Assembly (NCBI RefSeq): GCF_019218745.1
Contig: NZ_JAHUXA010000014.1
Location: 1-64,000, forward strand
DNA length: 64,000 bases
Source: Enterobacter sp. ENT03
Lineage (GTDB): Bacteria > Pseudomonadota > Gammaproteobacteria > Enterobacterales > Enterobacteriaceae
Direction: 5' to 3'
How positions within the stretch are numbered: the stretch's first letter is position 1; each line of letters opens with the position of its first letter. The notes under the pieces were generated by a model that saw only the letters and a program-made list of their open reading frames with translations, searched no databases and was not told the DNA's origin. Both the position numbers and the translations under genes were made by a program. Positions 41,016 through 51,726 of this stretch are shown one piece after another.

Positions 41016-42241
41016 CGCGCGTCTCCTGTCAGTGGCAGTGCCGAAAGAAATGAAGTGCCGTTTTGCGGCAGCGCCGCGCCGAAAAATTCACAGACTGTCG
41101 CCCCGACATCGGACAAAGTGGGGCGCACGCCCAACCGGGCGGGCGTCATCCCCGGCTGATACACCAGCACTGGCACCACTTCGCGGGTGTGATGGCTGTG
41201 GCCAATGGTCGGATCGTTACCGTGATCGGCCATGACGATCAGACAGTCTTCCTGCGTCATTGCCGCCATCAGTAGCGCAAGGTTGCGATCGACGAGCTGC
41301 AGGCGGTCAGCGTAACGGTCAACATCTTCGGCATGACCGGCGAGATCGGTTTCCTGAATATTGGTGCAGATGAACACCGCGGGATGCGTGTTAAATTCCT
41401 CGAGCGTGAGGTCCATGATGCGCTGGCTGTCCACCAGGTTTTGCCAGCTGCGGCCGTGTGGATTACTGACAATATCCGCCACTTTGCCCACCAGAACGGT
41501 GGAGATACCTGCCTCATGCAGCTTTTGCGGCACCTGTACCTGGCCATCCACGCCATAACCCATATGCATCACCTGAAAGCCCTTTTCATAGGCACCGGAG
41601 CGCGGCGCATTGATGCCGATAAAGCGCGCGTCTTTTGTCTCTACCGCGTCCAGAATGCGCTGGCTGTCAGCGAGTTGCCCGCCAAAGGCGATGACGCGCC
41701 CCACCTGCACGTGCTCACGCACCACGCGCCCGATTTTCTGCACCTCGGCAAAAGGGATGACCGAAAGATTGGCCGTCACGTTGTAGACCTGGCCTGCATC
41801 CGCTTCGAGGTTATCGCCCACCGCTACCGCCTGGTTGACCCACAGAAACGCCAGATCGCCACCGCGCCGTTCAACCTGCCAGCCTGCGTCTTTCAGCGCG
41901 CGCTCGACGTTATCTATCACCCGGCTAAACGGCATGCGCAGCGGTGCCTGCGGACGGGTGCCCAAAATTTCCTGATGCCCCATAAAGGTATCGCCGCCTT
42001 CGTGCTGCAATTCTGCAACACCCCATACCGCACACTCAGAAGGCTTCATTACCCCTGGCGTATAGCCCAGCGCATTGATAAGTCCCAGTTTTTCCAGCGT
42101 CGGCAGCGATAAGTGCGGCAACCGCGCAAGGATATGCCCGCAGGTATTCGCGCCCGCATCCTGTGGCCTTACCTGCGCCACATCGTTCATTGCACCGACG
42201 CCAAAGCTGTCGATAACCAACACCACACATCGCGCCATCAC
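41012..42241 (-). CDS. yhfW: Phosphopentomutase-like enzyme YhfW
   Basis: Alkaline-phosphatase-superfamily protein (409 aa) related to DeoB. It has the metal-binding [14 protein letters not shown] near the N-terminus, [11 protein letters not shown] near residue 80 (the phosphothreonine loop region), and [19 protein letters not shown] near 360. The fold predicts phosphate transfer on a phosphorylated sugar-like compound; the substrate is unknown. It overlaps yhfX and php by 4 bp each as ATGA. Confidence 0.9.
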   Translation of the reverse strand: MMARCVVLVIDSFGVGAMNDVAQVRPQDAGANTCGHILARLPHLSLPTLEKLGLINALGYTPGVMKPSECAVWGVAELQHEGGDTFMGHQEILGTRPQAPLRMPFSRVIDNVERALKDAGWQVERRGGDLAFLWVNQAVAVGDNLEADAGQVYNVTANLSVIPFAEVQKIGRVVREHVQVGRVIAFGGQLADSQRILDAVETKDARFIGINAPRSGAYEKGFQVMHMGYGVDGQVQVPQKLHEAGISTVLVGKVADIVSNPHGRSWQNLVDSQRIMDLTLEEFNTHPAVFICTNIQETDLAGHAEDVDRYADRLQLVDRNLALLMAAMTQEDCLIVMADHGNDPTIGHSHHTREVVPVLVYQPGMTPARLGVRPTLSDVGATVCEFFGAALPQNGTSFLSALPLTGDAR

Positions 42242-43401
42242 TCCTCCAGAACGTTTCCGAGACTGTCGTAACGGGCGACAATGTGCGCCGCGCCGCGCTG
42301 AATACCCGACACCAGCACTACATCGCTGCGCGTCACGAAGATCTGCGTACGGAAGCAGAACACCACCGCACTGCCCACCGGGTGCTCGCCCGCCAGCGGC
42401 AGGTAATAATCGATACTGCTGTCATCAACGCGCTTTAGCGTCGTCGCCACCGGCGTGTCAGTGCCGGGCGTGAAGATCAGCGCGTTTTGCGCATGGCCGC
42501 GACGGTAATAACCACCGCCATAGCAGTAACTGTCGCCACGAAAATGGTGCGAAATTTCGCTCAGCCAGAGCATGGCGATACGTTCAGGCTGATCGCCCTG
42601 TTGATTGGCAGGCAGGGTGCCGGTCAGCGCATGTCCCGGCTCGGCATGGGTGACGCCGTATTTCGCCAGCAGCGGTAACGAGGCGCAGCTACTGGCCGAG
42701 GGCGCGTTAAGTTGTTCAATGGCGATCCCCGCGTCGGCCAGTTGCTGTCGGGCAGCGACCAGCGTGTGCATATTCGGCGTCGGCACCGTCTGCGCGGAGT
42801 GCTCATCCCACAGCAGGCAGGGAAAATGCGTTAACCCGCTCAGGTGCAGACCGGGGAGACGGCGTATTTCAGCCGCCACCGCCGTCAGACTGCTCAGTGC
42901 AAAGCCGCTCTCCTGACCCGGATAGAGGAAATCATCCTCGCCGTAGACCTTAAGCATCACTTTCTGCTCACGGCCCGCCTGTACGGCGGCTGCTGATACT
43001 TCACGCGCTTTTTCCAGCGAATAGAGCGTGATGACATCCGTTCCCTGCGCCACTGCATCGTTGACCTGTCGGGAGGGGATCTGCACCAGGTGCCCCTGAT
43101 GCGCCACCGGCAGTCCGGCGCGGCGCATTACACGGCTCTCTTTGTAATCGACGACCACAATACCGGCGTATCCCAGTTGCAGGAGCTTCTCCGCCAGCCA
43201 GGGATTACGCCCAAGCTGCTTGGTCATCAGATAGAGCGCAATGCCCTGCTCCCGCGCCACTGTCAGCAGACGTCGGCCATTTTCCATCACCTGATCGACA
43301 TCAATAACCCAGCTGTCCGGGGCAATTTTTCCCTGCTGCCAGAGATCGACTGCGGCTGCGATCAGCGCAGGATTCTGGCGTTTTAGTGCATGTATAAACA
43401 T
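42238..43401 (-). CDS. yhfX: PLP-binding alanine racemase-like protein YhfX
   Basis: Fold-type III PLP protein (387 aa), related to the N-terminal barrel of alanine racemases and D-amino acid enzymes. The likely PLP lysine is Lys61 in [12 protein letters not shown]. The substrate is not established. The ATG follows CGAGGCACACCG and a perfect palindrome lies 30-53 bp further upstream, suggesting an internal promoter and control point. It overlaps yhfW by 4 bp. Confidence 0.9.
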   Translation of the reverse strand: MFIHALKRQNPALIAAAVDLWQQGKIAPDSWVIDVDQVMENGRRLLTVAREQGIALYLMTKQLGRNPWLAEKLLQLGYAGIVVVDYKESRVMRRAGLPVAHQGHLVQIPSRQVNDAVAQGTDVITLYSLEKAREVSAAAVQAGREQKVMLKVYGEDDFLYPGQESGFALSSLTAVAAEIRRLPGLHLSGLTHFPCLLWDEHSAQTVPTPNMHTLVAARQQLADAGIAIEQLNAPSASSCASLPLLAKYGVTHAEPGHALTGTLPANQQGDQPERIAMLWLSEISHHFRGDSYCYGGGYYRRGHAQNALIFTPGTDTPVATTLKRVDDSSIDYYLPLAGEHPVGSAVVFCFRTQIFVTRSDVVLVSGIQRGAAHIVARYDSLGNVLEE

Positions 43402-43430
43402 CGGTGTGCCTCGTTTCTGATCCGTCGGCT

Positions 43431-43454
43431 AAATATTCATTTTTCTGAATATTT
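43431..43454. promoter_or_regulatory. Palindrome upstream of yhfX, candidate YhfZ operator
   Basis: Perfect 9-bp inverted repeat AAATATTCA (43431-43439), 6-base gap, TGAATATTT (43446-43454), in the 83-bp gap between yhfY and yhfX. The same 9-mer TGAATATTT occurs upstream of yhfZ (44782-44790). No T-run follows, so an operator is more likely than a terminator. Confidence 0.55.
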
Positions 43455-43484
43455 AAGGTGCAATACCCCAGTCTTCCCTTTACT

Positions 43485-43847
43485 TCAGACGCCCTCTTGC
43501 GCCGCCATCCATAATCCATACAGATTCGCCAGCAGATAGCCCTCTTCACTGGCATGAAGCGTGACATCGCACTCTTTCAGCAAGGCCTGATGCGCCTGCA
43601 TGATGGCCGGCCAGAAAGGCGATTGCGCCATTTCTGCCAGCAGTTCGCTATCCAGCGGTTCAACAACGTCGCCCCGGCGGCTGCGCATGAGCGCGCTCGC
43701 CATATGGGTTATCGCCATTGCGCCCTGCTCAGTGTGCACCGGCAGATGCCACTCCGTGTCCAGCCGCCTGACAATACGCCGCATGCTGCTGCAAATGGGT
43801 TGGTCGATAACCCCCGCTTCGCACAGTAGATTAAGTCTGTTTTCCAT
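43485..43847 (-). CDS. yhfY: PRD-like protein YhfY
   Basis: A 120-residue protein resembling a single PTS regulation domain (PRD), with paired His (VHTEQGAMAITHMAS) that could be a phosphorylation region. E. coli YhfY has been described as a PRD-domain protein; no DNA-binding domain is present. It sits 10 bp after yhfZ and before the yhfX palindrome. It may link the cluster to PTS state, which is inference. Confidence 0.82.
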   Translation of the reverse strand: MENRLNLLCEAGVIDQPICSSMRRIVRRLDTEWHLPVHTEQGAMAITHMASALMRSRRGDVVEPLDSELLAEMAQSPFWPAIMQAHQALLKECDVTLHASEEGYLLANLYGLWMAAQEGV

Positions 43848-43857
43848 AGATTCGCCT

Positions 43858-44763
43858 TTAATAACTCGGTTCCTGTTCGCCGTTTGCTACACGCTGCTGA
43901 TGGGCAAGCAGCGCCTCTTTATTGACCATGGCGCGCAGCAGTTGCAGCATCGGGTAATCTTCTGCGCGGATGAGCACCACGGCTTCCGTGGCCTGTAAGA
44001 AACGCGGATCGCGTGTCAGTGGCGTGGCTTCGAGTCCCAGAACGGCCAGCTCGGCTTCTGCCGCCACGTTCCAGATCACGGCATCCACGTCACCTTTCGC
44101 AATACGCTGCAGGCTTTCGTGATAGGGCAGATCAATCAGTTCTACATCCTGACCGCCAAAACAGGCGTCGGTCATGATTTTCTGATCCGCCGAATGGTTA
44201 TCCAGCCCGACGCGCTTCACGCTAGCTGACTCTCCCTTGCGGCAGATAAGCTGATGTTCGCCGACGTAGGTATGAGGTCCCAGCGCCAGCGCGATACGTA
44301 AGCCGTCCTGCGCCAGATAGCTTTCCGCCGCCAGTCGGGACACGACGGCCATGTCATACACGCCGTTAAGCAGGCACTCGACGCGAATATCTGCTCCGCG
44401 CATGTGTGCGTAATAAAACGGGATACCGTCGAACTGCGCTTTCAGCCCGCTCGCCAGCCCTTCATACAGGCGGGTATAGGGCAGCGGCATTGCACAGACG
44501 ACGTTGTTAATATCCACATGCTTCAGCAAGGTACGGTTATCCATCTCGACCAGATAACTGCCGTTACGGCCGCGTCGTTCAATACGGATGGCACCCGATG
44601 ATTCCAGGGTTTTCAGCGCCGCCTGAGTTAGTCCCACGGAGGAATGGCATTCGCTTGCCAGTTCATCGATAGTTTTCAGTCGGTTACCGCACTTCTCACC
44701 CAGCAGGTAACGGGCCAGGGTAGTCAGTACTACCCCCTCTTTCTTGATAAATGTTCGACGCAT
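43858..44763 (-). CDS. yhfZ: GntR-like winged-helix regulator YhfZ
   Basis: Predicted DNA-binding regulator of 301 residues. The N-terminus (about 10-75, LASECHSSVGLTQAALKTLESSGAIRIERRG) is a winged helix of GntR type; the C-terminal part (about 95-290) resembles a periplasmic-binding-type sensor domain. It is the first gene of the yhf cluster. Its promoter region holds two 14-bp near-palindromes 24 bp apart. It is a good candidate for the local regulator of yhfSTU-php-yhfWXY. Confidence 0.88.
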   Translation of the reverse strand: MRRTFIKKEGVVLTTLARYLLGEKCGNRLKTIDELASECHSSVGLTQAALKTLESSGAIRIERRGRNGSYLVEMDNRTLLKHVDINNVVCAMPLPYTRLYEGLASGLKAQFDGIPFYYAHMRGADIRVECLLNGVYDMAVVSRLAAESYLAQDGLRIALALGPHTYVGEHQLICRKGESASVKRVGLDNHSADQKIMTDACFGGQDVELIDLPYHESLQRIAKGDVDAVIWNVAAEAELAVLGLEATPLTRDPRFLQATEAVVLIRAEDYPMLQLLRAMVNKEALLAHQQRVANGEQEPSY

Positions 44764-44771
44764 AATTAATT

Positions 44772-44809
44772 TTCATTAAATTGAATATTTATATTTTCAT
44801 TAAAATGAA
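44772..44809. promoter_or_regulatory. Two near-palindromic repeats upstream of yhfZ
   Basis: TTCATTAAATTGAA (44772-44785) and TTCATTAAAATGAA (44796-44809) are 24 bp apart; the second has perfect 6-bp arms. They lie 9-46 bp upstream of the yhfZ ATG. TGAATATTT between them (44782-44790) matches the half-site of the yhfX palindrome. This is a likely autoregulatory operator for YhfZ. Confidence 0.55.
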
Positions 44810-44905
44810 GATATGGAGCAAGCGAGGAATGTGGAAACGGCGAGGCGCTTCACAATTTTTGTATTATGGATGGGATAACGGAGAGAAAAAGGTTCCGGAT
44901 AGACA

Positions 44906-44926
44906 CCGGATGGCGACGCCATCCGG
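44906..44926. repeat. REP palindrome after trpS
   Basis: A perfect 10-bp inverted repeat CCGGATGGCG/CGCCATCCGG around one base. It lies 13 bp after the trpS stop on the minus strand, a REP element that probably stabilises the 3' end of the long aroK-trpS transcript. Confidence 0.85.
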
Positions 44927-44938
44927 CATTAACATCAG

Positions 44939-45943
44939 TTACGGCTTCGCGACGAAACCAATTGCTTCGTACACTTTTTTCAGCGTCACAGCGGCATGGG
45001 CGCTGGCTTTTTCCGCCCCTTCGCGCATGATTTTTTGCAGGAAAGCTTCATCATTGCGGTAACGGTGATAGCGTTCTTGTAACTCGGTCAGCATAGTGGA
45101 TACGGCTTCTGCCACTTCACCCTTCAGATGACCATACATTTTGCCTTCGAAATGCTGCTCCAGCTCCGGGATGCTCTTACCGGTCACGGCAGAAAGAATA
45201 TCCAGCAGGTTGGAAACGCCCGCTTTGTTCTGCACGTCATAGCGCACTACTGCCGGCTCGTCGGAGTCGGTCACGGCGCGTTTGATCTTCTTCACTACCG
45301 ACTTCGGATCTTCCAGCAGGCCGATAACGTTGTTGCGGTTATCGTCGGACTTGGACATTTTCTTCGTCGGCTCAAGCAGGGACATCACGCGCGCGCCGGA
45401 TTTCGGAATAAAAGGTTCCGGCACTTTGAAGACGTCGCCGTAAATGGCATTGAAGCGCTGTGCAATATCGCGGCTCAGCTCAAGGTGCTGCTTCTGATCT
45501 TCGCCCACTGGCACCTGGTTGGTCTGATACAGCAGAATATCAGCGGCCATCAGCACCGGATAATCGAACAGACCGGCGTTGATGTTCTCGGAATAGCGCG
45601 CTGACTTGTCTTTGAACTGCGTCATGCGGCTTAACTCACCGAAATAGGTGTAGCAGTTCAGCGCCCAGCCCAGCTGCGCATGCTCCGGCACGTGAGACTG
45701 TACGAAGATGGTACTTTTTTCCGGATCGATACCGCATGCCAGATAGAGCGCCAGTGTGTCGAGGGTGGCTTTACGCAGCTTTTCAGGATCCTGGCGGGCG
45801 GTGATGGCATGCAGGTCAACGATGCAGTAAATGCAGTGATAATCATCCTGCATACCTACCCACTGACGCAGCGCACCCATATAGTTACCGATGGTCAGTT
45901 CACCTGAAGGCTGTGCGCCACTAAATACGATGGGCTTAGTCAT
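44939..45943 (-). CDS. trpS: Tryptophanyl-tRNA synthetase
   Basis: Class I synthetase (334 aa) charging tRNA-Trp. It has the class I signatures TIGN (17-20, HIGH-type) and KMSKS near residue 195. A longer frame upstream adds 34 residues inside gph; the chosen start [14 protein letters not shown] is the family N-terminus. It overlaps the gph stop by 8 bp. It is the last gene of aroK-aroB-damX-dam-rpe-gph-trpS. Confidence 0.98.
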   Translation of the reverse strand: MTKPIVFSGAQPSGELTIGNYMGALRQWVGMQDDYHCIYCIVDLHAITARQDPEKLRKATLDTLALYLACGIDPEKSTIFVQSHVPEHAQLGWALNCYTYFGELSRMTQFKDKSARYSENINAGLFDYPVLMAADILLYQTNQVPVGEDQKQHLELSRDIAQRFNAIYGDVFKVPEPFIPKSGARVMSLLEPTKKMSKSDDNRNNVIGLLEDPKSVVKKIKRAVTDSDEPAVVRYDVQNKAGVSNLLDILSAVTGKSIPELEQHFEGKMYGHLKGEVAEAVSTMLTELQERYHRYRNDEAFLQKIMREGAEKASAHAAVTLKKVYEAIGFVAKP

Positions 45944-46697
45944 GATTTTCTTCCTGATCCTCGCGGTGCTTGAGCCCGAGCACGGGCAGTAAATCGTTAA
46001 AGCGGTCGAACACGTGATCCGGCTCGCTAAGCGTAATGGCTTCACCGTAGTTGTAGCCGTAAGTCAGGCCAACAGAGCAACAGCCTGCGGCACGTGCCGC
46101 CAGAATATCATTGCGGGAATCGCCGACAAAGAGCAACGCCTGCGGTTCGATGCCCAGTTTTTCCGCCACCAGCAGTAACGGCTCCGGGTGCGGTTTTTTG
46201 TTTTTAACGTCATCGCCGCCAATCACCACGCTAAAGAAACGGGCAATATTAAGCGCCTCCAGCAGCGGGGCGACAAAAGGCGTCGGCTTGTTGGTGACCA
46301 GCGCCAGCGGCATGCCCTGCGCCTGTAGCGCGGCAAGCGTCTGTTCAACACCGGGGAACAGGAAACTGCCCTCTTCCACGACATCAGCGTAATAACGATC
46401 GAACAGTTTACGCAGCATGCGCGCCTGTTCGTCTTCCGGAATATCGGCGTGGTCAACCGCGGGCTTACCCATTGATGAGCGTAAAACCGCACGCTCCTGG
46501 CGGGCCCAGCTTAGCGCGCGCTGCATCAGCACGTCGGCCCCGTTACCAATCCACGTGATCACACGCTCTTCCCCCGCCTGCGGCAGTTCGAGCGCATACA
46601 GCGCCATATCTACCGCATGGGTTAAGCCCGGCGCGCTGTCAACCAGCGTGCCGTCGAGGTCAAATGCGACGCCCCGGATGTCCTGCTTCTTATTCAT
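45936..46697 (-). CDS. gph: Phosphoglycolate phosphatase
   Basis: HAD-superfamily phosphatase (253 aa) that removes 2-phosphoglycolate formed in repair of oxidised DNA ends. Motif I is [12 protein letters not shown] with Asp13 and Asp15; motif II LVTNKPT lies near residue 132; motif III and IV are [14 protein letters not shown] and [11 protein letters not shown]. The start [13 protein letters not shown] is chosen over an upstream Met inside rpe. It overlaps rpe by 8 bp and trpS by 8 bp. Confidence 0.97.
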   Translation of the reverse strand: MNKKQDIRGVAFDLDGTLVDSAPGLTHAVDMALYALELPQAGEERVITWIGNGADVLMQRALSWARQERAVLRSSMGKPAVDHADIPEDEQARMLRKLFDRYYADVVEEGSFLFPGVEQTLAALQAQGMPLALVTNKPTPFVAPLLEALNIARFFSVVIGGDDVKNKKPHPEPLLLVAEKLGIEPQALLFVGDSRNDILAARAAGCCSVGLTYGYNYGEAITLSEPDHVFDRFNDLLPVLGLKHREDQEENHD

Positions 46698-47367
46698 GGC
46701 CGACCTTTGCGAGTTCACTGCGCATTTCATCAATAACCTGTTTGTAATCGGGCGTATCGAAAATCGCTGAGCCTGCGACGAACATATCTGCACCGGCAGC
46801 GGCGATGTCGCGAATATTGCTCGCCTTCACGCCGCCGTCCACTTCCAGACGAATATCACGGCCAGAGGCATCAATACGGCGACGCACTTCGCGCAGCTTA
46901 TCCAGCGTCTGCGGAATAAATGACTGGCCGCCAAAGCCGGGGTTGACGGACATCAGCAGGATCACGTCCAGCTTATCCATCACATAATCGAGGTAGCTCA
47001 GGGAGGTCGCCGGATTAAATACCAGCCCGGCCTTACAGCCGTGTTCTTTGATCAGTTGCAGCGTGCGGTCCACGTGCTCGGACGCTTCAGGATGAAAGGT
47101 GATAATACTCGCGCCCGCTGCGGCAAAATCCGGCACCAGTCTGTCGACCGGTTTCACCATCAGATGCACGTCAATCGGGGCGGTGATGCCGTAATTGCGC
47201 AGGGATTTCAACACCATCGGACCCATGGTCAGGTTCGGCACATAATGGTTATCCATCACGTCAAAATGCACCACATCACCACCGGCTGCCAGCGCTTTCG
47301 CGGTATCTTCACCCAGGCGGGCAAAATCAGCCGACAGAATCGAAGGGGCTATTAAATACTGTTTCAT
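46690..47367 (-). CDS. rpe: Ribulose-5-phosphate 3-epimerase
   Basis: Pentose-phosphate pathway enzyme (225 aa) interconverting ribulose 5-phosphate and xylulose 5-phosphate. Metal-site motifs [12 protein letters not shown] (about 34-45) and [11 protein letters not shown] (about 173-183) are present, with the dimer TIM-barrel length. The start [15 protein letters not shown] is the family N-terminus; it follows AAGGAG, and the two upstream codons (MR) are unlikely. It lies 39 bp after dam. Confidence 0.97.
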   Translation of the reverse strand: MKQYLIAPSILSADFARLGEDTAKALAAGGDVVHFDVMDNHYVPNLTMGPMVLKSLRNYGITAPIDVHLMVKPVDRLVPDFAAAGASIITFHPEASEHVDRTLQLIKEHGCKAGLVFNPATSLSYLDYVMDKLDVILLMSVNPGFGGQSFIPQTLDKLREVRRRIDASGRDIRLEVDGGVKASNIRDIAAAGADMFVAGSAIFDTPDYKQVIDEMRSELAKVGHE

Positions 47368-47406
47368 CCGCATCTCCTTAGAGGTTTTAGCGGCGGGCGA
47401 AACGGC

Positions 47407-48219
47407 TCAGGGGCGATACAGAGCCAGCAGTTCGTCCACCTTTTTACGTGTGCCGCCATTACTGCTTATGCTGCGCCGCACTTTTAACAAGTACATCTCT
47501 GCCTGACTGTACCACTCACGGGTTAACGACGTATCGTGATTGGAGATCAGCACCGTGATCTGCTCTTTCTGCAGATTTTCCGCCAGCTTCGCCAGATGCG
47601 CCTGCTGTTCCAGGCTGAAGCTGTTGGTGTGATAGGCGGTAAAGTTAGCGGTAGAGGTCAGCGGTGCGTAAGGCGGATCGCAGTACACTACCGAATCTTT
47701 GGTGGCGCGCGCCATGCTGTCCGCATACGTCTCACAGTAGAAAAACGCGTTCTGCGCTTTCTCGGCAAAGTGATACAGCTCCGCTTCCGGGAAGTAGGGC
47801 TTCTTATAGCGACCAAAAGGCACATTGAACTCACCGCGTAAATTGTAGCGGCACAGGCCATTGTAGCCATGGCGATTCAGATACAGGAACAGCACCGCCC
47901 GACGCAAGGTATCGCGGCACTGATTAAACTCAGCGCGCAGCTGGTAGTAAACCTCGGCCTGATTGGTTTGCGGAACAAAGAGTTCCCGCGCGTTCTGCAC
48001 ATACTCATCGGTACGGGTCTTCACGATGTCGTAGAGGTTAATCAGATCGCTGTTAATGTCGGCAAGGATATAACGAGAAAAGTCGGTATTGAGAAATACC
48101 GACCCGGCACCTACAAACGGCTCAATCAGGCACTCGCCTTCCGGCAAGTGCTTTTTGATGTCGTCGAGCAGGGGGTACTTGCCCCCTGCCCATTTCAGAA
48201 AAGCGCGATTCTTTTTCAT
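47407..48219 (-). CDS. dam: DNA adenine methyltransferase Dam
   Basis: Methylates adenine N6 in GATC, guiding mismatch repair, SeqA/oriC timing and gene regulation. The 270-residue product has the alpha-class order: LKWAGGKYPLLDDI (SAM-binding), FVGAGSVFLN (motif I), and the catalytic DPPY at residues 181-184. It is eight residues shorter than E. coli Dam, at the C-terminus. It lies between damX and rpe in conserved order. Confidence 0.98.
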   Translation of the reverse strand: MKKNRAFLKWAGGKYPLLDDIKKHLPEGECLIEPFVGAGSVFLNTDFSRYILADINSDLINLYDIVKTRTDEYVQNARELFVPQTNQAEVYYQLRAEFNQCRDTLRRAVLFLYLNRHGYNGLCRYNLRGEFNVPFGRYKKPYFPEAELYHFAEKAQNAFFYCETYADSMARATKDSVVYCDPPYAPLTSTANFTAYHTNSFSLEQQAHLAKLAENLQKEQITVLISNHDTSLTREWYSQAEMYLLKVRRSISSNGGTRKKVDELLALYRP

Positions 48220-48286
48220 GCTGACTGACTAATTACACCTTCTCCGGCTGTGGAGAAAGCTCCGACAGCAACCTGCGCTTTAATCA

Positions 48287-49621
48287 TTATTTGAGATCGG
48301 CCTGCACCTGGTGCACTGGCTTCGCCCATGGGTTTTTCGCCTGAACATCGGCTGGCAACGTTGCCACGGCGCGTTTAGCTTCTTCTTTCGAAGCATACAC
48401 ACCGCTCACCAGCACATACCACGGCTGACCGTTGCGGGAGGTCTGATAAACCACGTAGTTTTTCAGATTCTCTTTCTTCGCCCAGGCGTTCAGGTTGTTG
48501 GAGTTGGAAGAACTGCTCAACTGCAACGTGTAATGACCGGACGGCGCAGATTTTAACGCACTCACGTTACCCGTGGTTCCCCCCGTCGTTGCGGCAGGCG
48601 CTGCGGATTTCGCCGGCGTGCCCGCTGCTGGCGCGGTAGTGGTAGCCGTCGCTGCAGGGGCAGCAGAGGTTGTCGGCGCGGGCTTAGCCGGTGTGCTGGC
48701 CGTTGCTTTCGGTGCTGTGCTGGTTGCAGCCGGGGTTTTCGCCGGTGCGGCAATAACGGTTTCCGAACGCTTCGGCTGAACCGGCACGGCTTTCGGCGCC
48801 GTTTGCGGTTTGCTTTGCGATTTCGGCTCAATGACCGCCTGCTTGCGCTCGGTGGTGCGCGGCGCGGTCTGACGTTCCGCCGTATCGGTGGTCTGACGCG
48901 GTGCGGCAGCGCCATTACGCAGCGGAGCCACCGTTGCCGGTTCCGTCGGCAGCGTAGAGTTTACCGCCACGTTATTAAGCTGATCCTGATTTTGCGGCTG
49001 GGTCAGCGCGTTGTTCAGATCACCCTGCACTTCCACACGCTGCTGGCCTTCCGGCGTAGCGGCAGTTTGCGCCTGCGTCGGCGTAGACGAAATCGGCGGC
49101 AGAGAAACATCCTGCTGGTTGCCCGCCGTCTGCTCAGCAGAGGTGGTGCCAGGGGCAGGTTGCGTTGCGTTAGCCTGGTCGGCGGCATTACTGGTGGTGT
49201 TGCTGCCAGCCAGATCGATATTTTTCTCAGTGGACGCCGTCTGCTCGCTGTTGTTTTTGCTTACCGGCGATTTCAGCGCGGAGCCGATACCGACGATTAA
49301 CAGCAACAGCACCAGGATGCCCAGGCCAATCATCATATACTGACGAGAAGCGGGTTTAGCGGCGGCGGCTTTTTTGCGATTGCGCGGACGGCGCGTATCG
49401 CGCGGCTCATCCACAGAGGCGTCTTCTTCCTCGTACTCCTCGTATTCCTCGTCTTCACGCGGCTTACGGGATCGCGAAGGACGGCGATCGTCTGCATCCA
49501 GATCGACATCATCGAAATTGATTTGCGGTTCACTGTCACGATCAGAAGATTGACGGGAACGACCAGTACGACGATCGCTGGGATCGGGTTTCAGCTCGTC
49601 TTCTGGTTTATATTCATCCAT
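48287..49621 (-). CDS. damX: Cell division protein DamX (SPOR domain)
   Basis: Bitopic inner-membrane septal-ring protein (444 aa). Order: a charged cytoplasmic N-terminus with the acidic [11 protein letters not shown] tract (about 58-67), one membrane segment at about 95-116 ([20 protein letters not shown]), a long Ala/Pro/Thr-rich periplasmic linker, and a C-terminal SPOR domain (about 365-440, [15 protein letters not shown]) that binds denuded peptidoglycan. The linker makes it longer than E. coli DamX (428 aa). Overproduction affects division. Confidence 0.96.
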   Translation of the reverse strand: MDEYKPEDELKPDPSDRRTGRSRQSSDRDSEPQINFDDVDLDADDRRPSRSRKPREDEEYEEYEEEDASVDEPRDTRRPRNRKKAAAAKPASRQYMMIGLGILVLLLLIVGIGSALKSPVSKNNSEQTASTEKNIDLAGSNTTSNAADQANATQPAPGTTSAEQTAGNQQDVSLPPISSTPTQAQTAATPEGQQRVEVQGDLNNALTQPQNQDQLNNVAVNSTLPTEPATVAPLRNGAAAPRQTTDTAERQTAPRTTERKQAVIEPKSQSKPQTAPKAVPVQPKRSETVIAAPAKTPAATSTAPKATASTPAKPAPTTSAAPAATATTTAPAAGTPAKSAAPAATTGGTTGNVSALKSAPSGHYTLQLSSSSNSNNLNAWAKKENLKNYVVYQTSRNGQPWYVLVSGVYASKEEAKRAVATLPADVQAKNPWAKPVHQVQADLK

Positions 49622-49711
49622 TTAACACCCCACTCATAGGCTTATGCTTACCACGTGCATATCGCCCGAAGTTAAAACGCCACGGCTGGCGCGGCCAGAC
49701 CTTTCTAATTG

Positions 49712-50800
49712 TTACGCTTGCTGGCAATCCGCAATGGCGCCAAGTACAACATCATGCGGAACGCCGCCGCGAACTTCACTTTTACCGATGGCAAGCGGGA
49801 GCACTAAGCGCATCTCGCCCGCCAGCACTTTCTTGTCGCGCATCATATGAGGCAAATAGGCCTCGCGGGACATCTCTTGCGGGCCGTTGACCGGAAGGCC
49901 GGCACGCTTGAGCAGCGTAATAATACGTTGTGTATCCTGCTGGTCGAACTGCCCGAGACGTTCTGCCACGCGCGCAGCCATTACCATACCCGCAGCGACA
50001 GCCTCACCATGCAGCCAGTTACCGTAGCCCATTTCAGCTTCGATAGCATGACCAAAGGTATGCCCCAGGTTCAGTAAAGCACGTAAGCCGGTTTCGCGCT
50101 CGTCAGCCGCCACAACTTCGGCTTTTAACTCGCAGCAGCGGCGAATACAGTACGCCATCGCCGGCCCGTCCAGACGCAGCAATGCATCCAGGTTATCTTC
50201 CAGCCAGATAAAGAATTCGCGGTCAAGAATGATGCCATATTTAATGACTTCAGCCAGACCAGAGGAGAGTTCACGCGCAGGCAAAGTAGACAAGCAGTCG
50301 AGATCCACCACCACCGAAGCGGGCTGGTAGAACGCGCCAATCATGTTTTTGCCAAGAGGATGGTTAACCGCCGTTTTGCCGCCAACGGAGGAATCGACCT
50401 GCGAAAGCAGCGTGGTCGGCACCTGAATGAAGCGAACGCCGCGCTGATAGCTGGCTGCCGCAAACCCGGTAAGATCGCCCACTACACCGCCGCCCAGGGC
50501 GACCAGCGTCGTGTCGCGGCCATGAGGTTTTTGCAACAAGGCGGTGAAGACCGTATCGAGCACTGCCAGGCTTTTAAATTGCTCGCCGTCAGGCAGAACA
50601 ACGCTATCCACGTTCACACCCGTCTGTTCGAGAACACGACGGATCTTATCGAGATACAGCGGAGCCAGTGTCTCGTTGGTGACCAGCATAACCTGATCAC
50701 CGGACTTCAGAGGCAAGAAGGAAGCTGGATCGTTGAACAAGCCAGCCGCGATGGTGATAGGGTAACTACGTTCCCCGAGAGTGACGTTTATCCTCTCCAT
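49712..50800 (-). CDS. aroB: 3-Dehydroquinate synthase
   Basis: Second enzyme of the shikimate pathway (362 aa): NAD- and Zn-dependent conversion of DAHP to 3-dehydroquinate. It shows [15 protein letters not shown] (NAD loop, about 98-112), [20 protein letters not shown], and the metal ligands in the [13 protein letters not shown] region near residue 260. The start [14 protein letters not shown] matches the family. It lies 54 bp after aroK and 90 bp before damX. Confidence 0.98.
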   Translation of the reverse strand: MERINVTLGERSYPITIAAGLFNDPASFLPLKSGDQVMLVTNETLAPLYLDKIRRVLEQTGVNVDSVVLPDGEQFKSLAVLDTVFTALLQKPHGRDTTLVALGGGVVGDLTGFAAASYQRGVRFIQVPTTLLSQVDSSVGGKTAVNHPLGKNMIGAFYQPASVVVDLDCLSTLPARELSSGLAEVIKYGIILDREFFIWLEDNLDALLRLDGPAMAYCIRRCCELKAEVVAADERETGLRALLNLGHTFGHAIEAEMGYGNWLHGEAVAAGMVMAARVAERLGQFDQQDTQRIITLLKRAGLPVNGPQEMSREAYLPHMMRDKKVLAGEMRLVLPLAIGKSEVRGGVPHDVVLGAIADCQQA

Positions 50801-50854
50801 GACGCGACATCCACCTTAGTTGCTAAAACCCGAGGGCTTACGTTTAGCCAGAAA

Positions 50855-51376
50855 TCAGTTGCTTTCCAGCATATTAATAATCTGGTTTGCGACCACTTTA
50901 GCGCTCTGGTCGTCAGTGCGAATGGTGACGTCAGCAATCTCTTCATACAGAGGGTTGCGTTCGTTCGCCAGCGCTTCCAGTACTTCACGCGGTGGTGTAT
51001 CCACTTGTAACAGTGGGCGTTTTTTGTCACGTTGAGTACGAGCTAATTGCTTTTCGATAGTGGTTTCCAGATAAACCACTACGCCACGGGCGGAGAGACG
51101 ATTACGGGTTTCGCGTGATTTCACAGAGCCGCCGCCAGTTGCCAGCACAATACCCTGTTTTTCAGTCAGCTCATTGATGACTTTTTCTTCGCGATCGCGG
51201 AAACCATCTTCACCTTCTACATCGAAGACCCAGCCCACATCAGCTCCGGTTCGTTTCTCAATCTCTTGATCAGAATCGTAAAATTCCATATTGAGTTGTT
51301 GAGCTAACTGACGCCCAATAGTGCTTTTGCCGGCACCCATAGGCCCAACCAGAAAGATATTGCGTTTCTCTGCCAT
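50855..51376 (-). CDS. aroK: Shikimate kinase I
   Basis: Phosphorylates shikimate with ATP (173 aa). The P-loop is GPMGAGKS (11-18), the shikimate-binding region is [19 protein letters not shown], and a GGGSVK motif lies near residue 80. A frame 19 codons longer exists upstream, but the start [16 protein letters not shown] is the family one. A promoter-like pair lies 216-245 bp upstream. First gene of the long operon to trpS. Confidence 0.98.
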   Translation of the reverse strand: MAEKRNIFLVGPMGAGKSTIGRQLAQQLNMEFYDSDQEIEKRTGADVGWVFDVEGEDGFRDREEKVINELTEKQGIVLATGGGSVKSRETRNRLSARGVVVYLETTIEKQLARTQRDKKRPLLQVDTPPREVLEALANERNPLYEEIADVTIRTDDQSAKVVANQIINMLESN

Positions 51377-51592
51377 TTTTTCGGTACTACTAAGACTATT
51401 CGTTAATGATAAACCCGCTTCGCAGACACACAACGCCGCAGGACATGAACTGAAACCTCATATGGTGAGTTCGAGAATCAGACTGAAAATTATCTCAATA
51501 CTCCGGCTTGTTTGGCAACTGAATAAATCACCAATCCTTCACAGAGGTCAATTGAGGTGTGTCAGGACTATCTGACGCTCAAATCGGTACTC

Positions 51593-51621
51593 CTTGTAAG
51601 CTAATTCATCTCCCACGTCAA
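51593..51621 (-). promoter_or_regulatory. Candidate aroK operon promoter in the 350-bp aroK-hofQ gap
   Basis: On the minus strand TTGACG (51616-51621), 17-bp spacer, TACAAG (51593-51598): five of six and four of six matches to sigma-70. It gives a leader of over 200 nt before aroK. The gap 51377-51726 holds no convincing reading frame; the rest of it shows no structure I could name. Confidence 0.5.
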
Positions 51622-51726
51622 ACACCGGAGTTCAGTTCAGTGCAAAAACCATCAAGTTTCGTGCATATCACACGTATGTCTGTCGCCACCCGCAGGCAGT
51701 GTTTTCGCGGGCAGCGGCGCATATCC

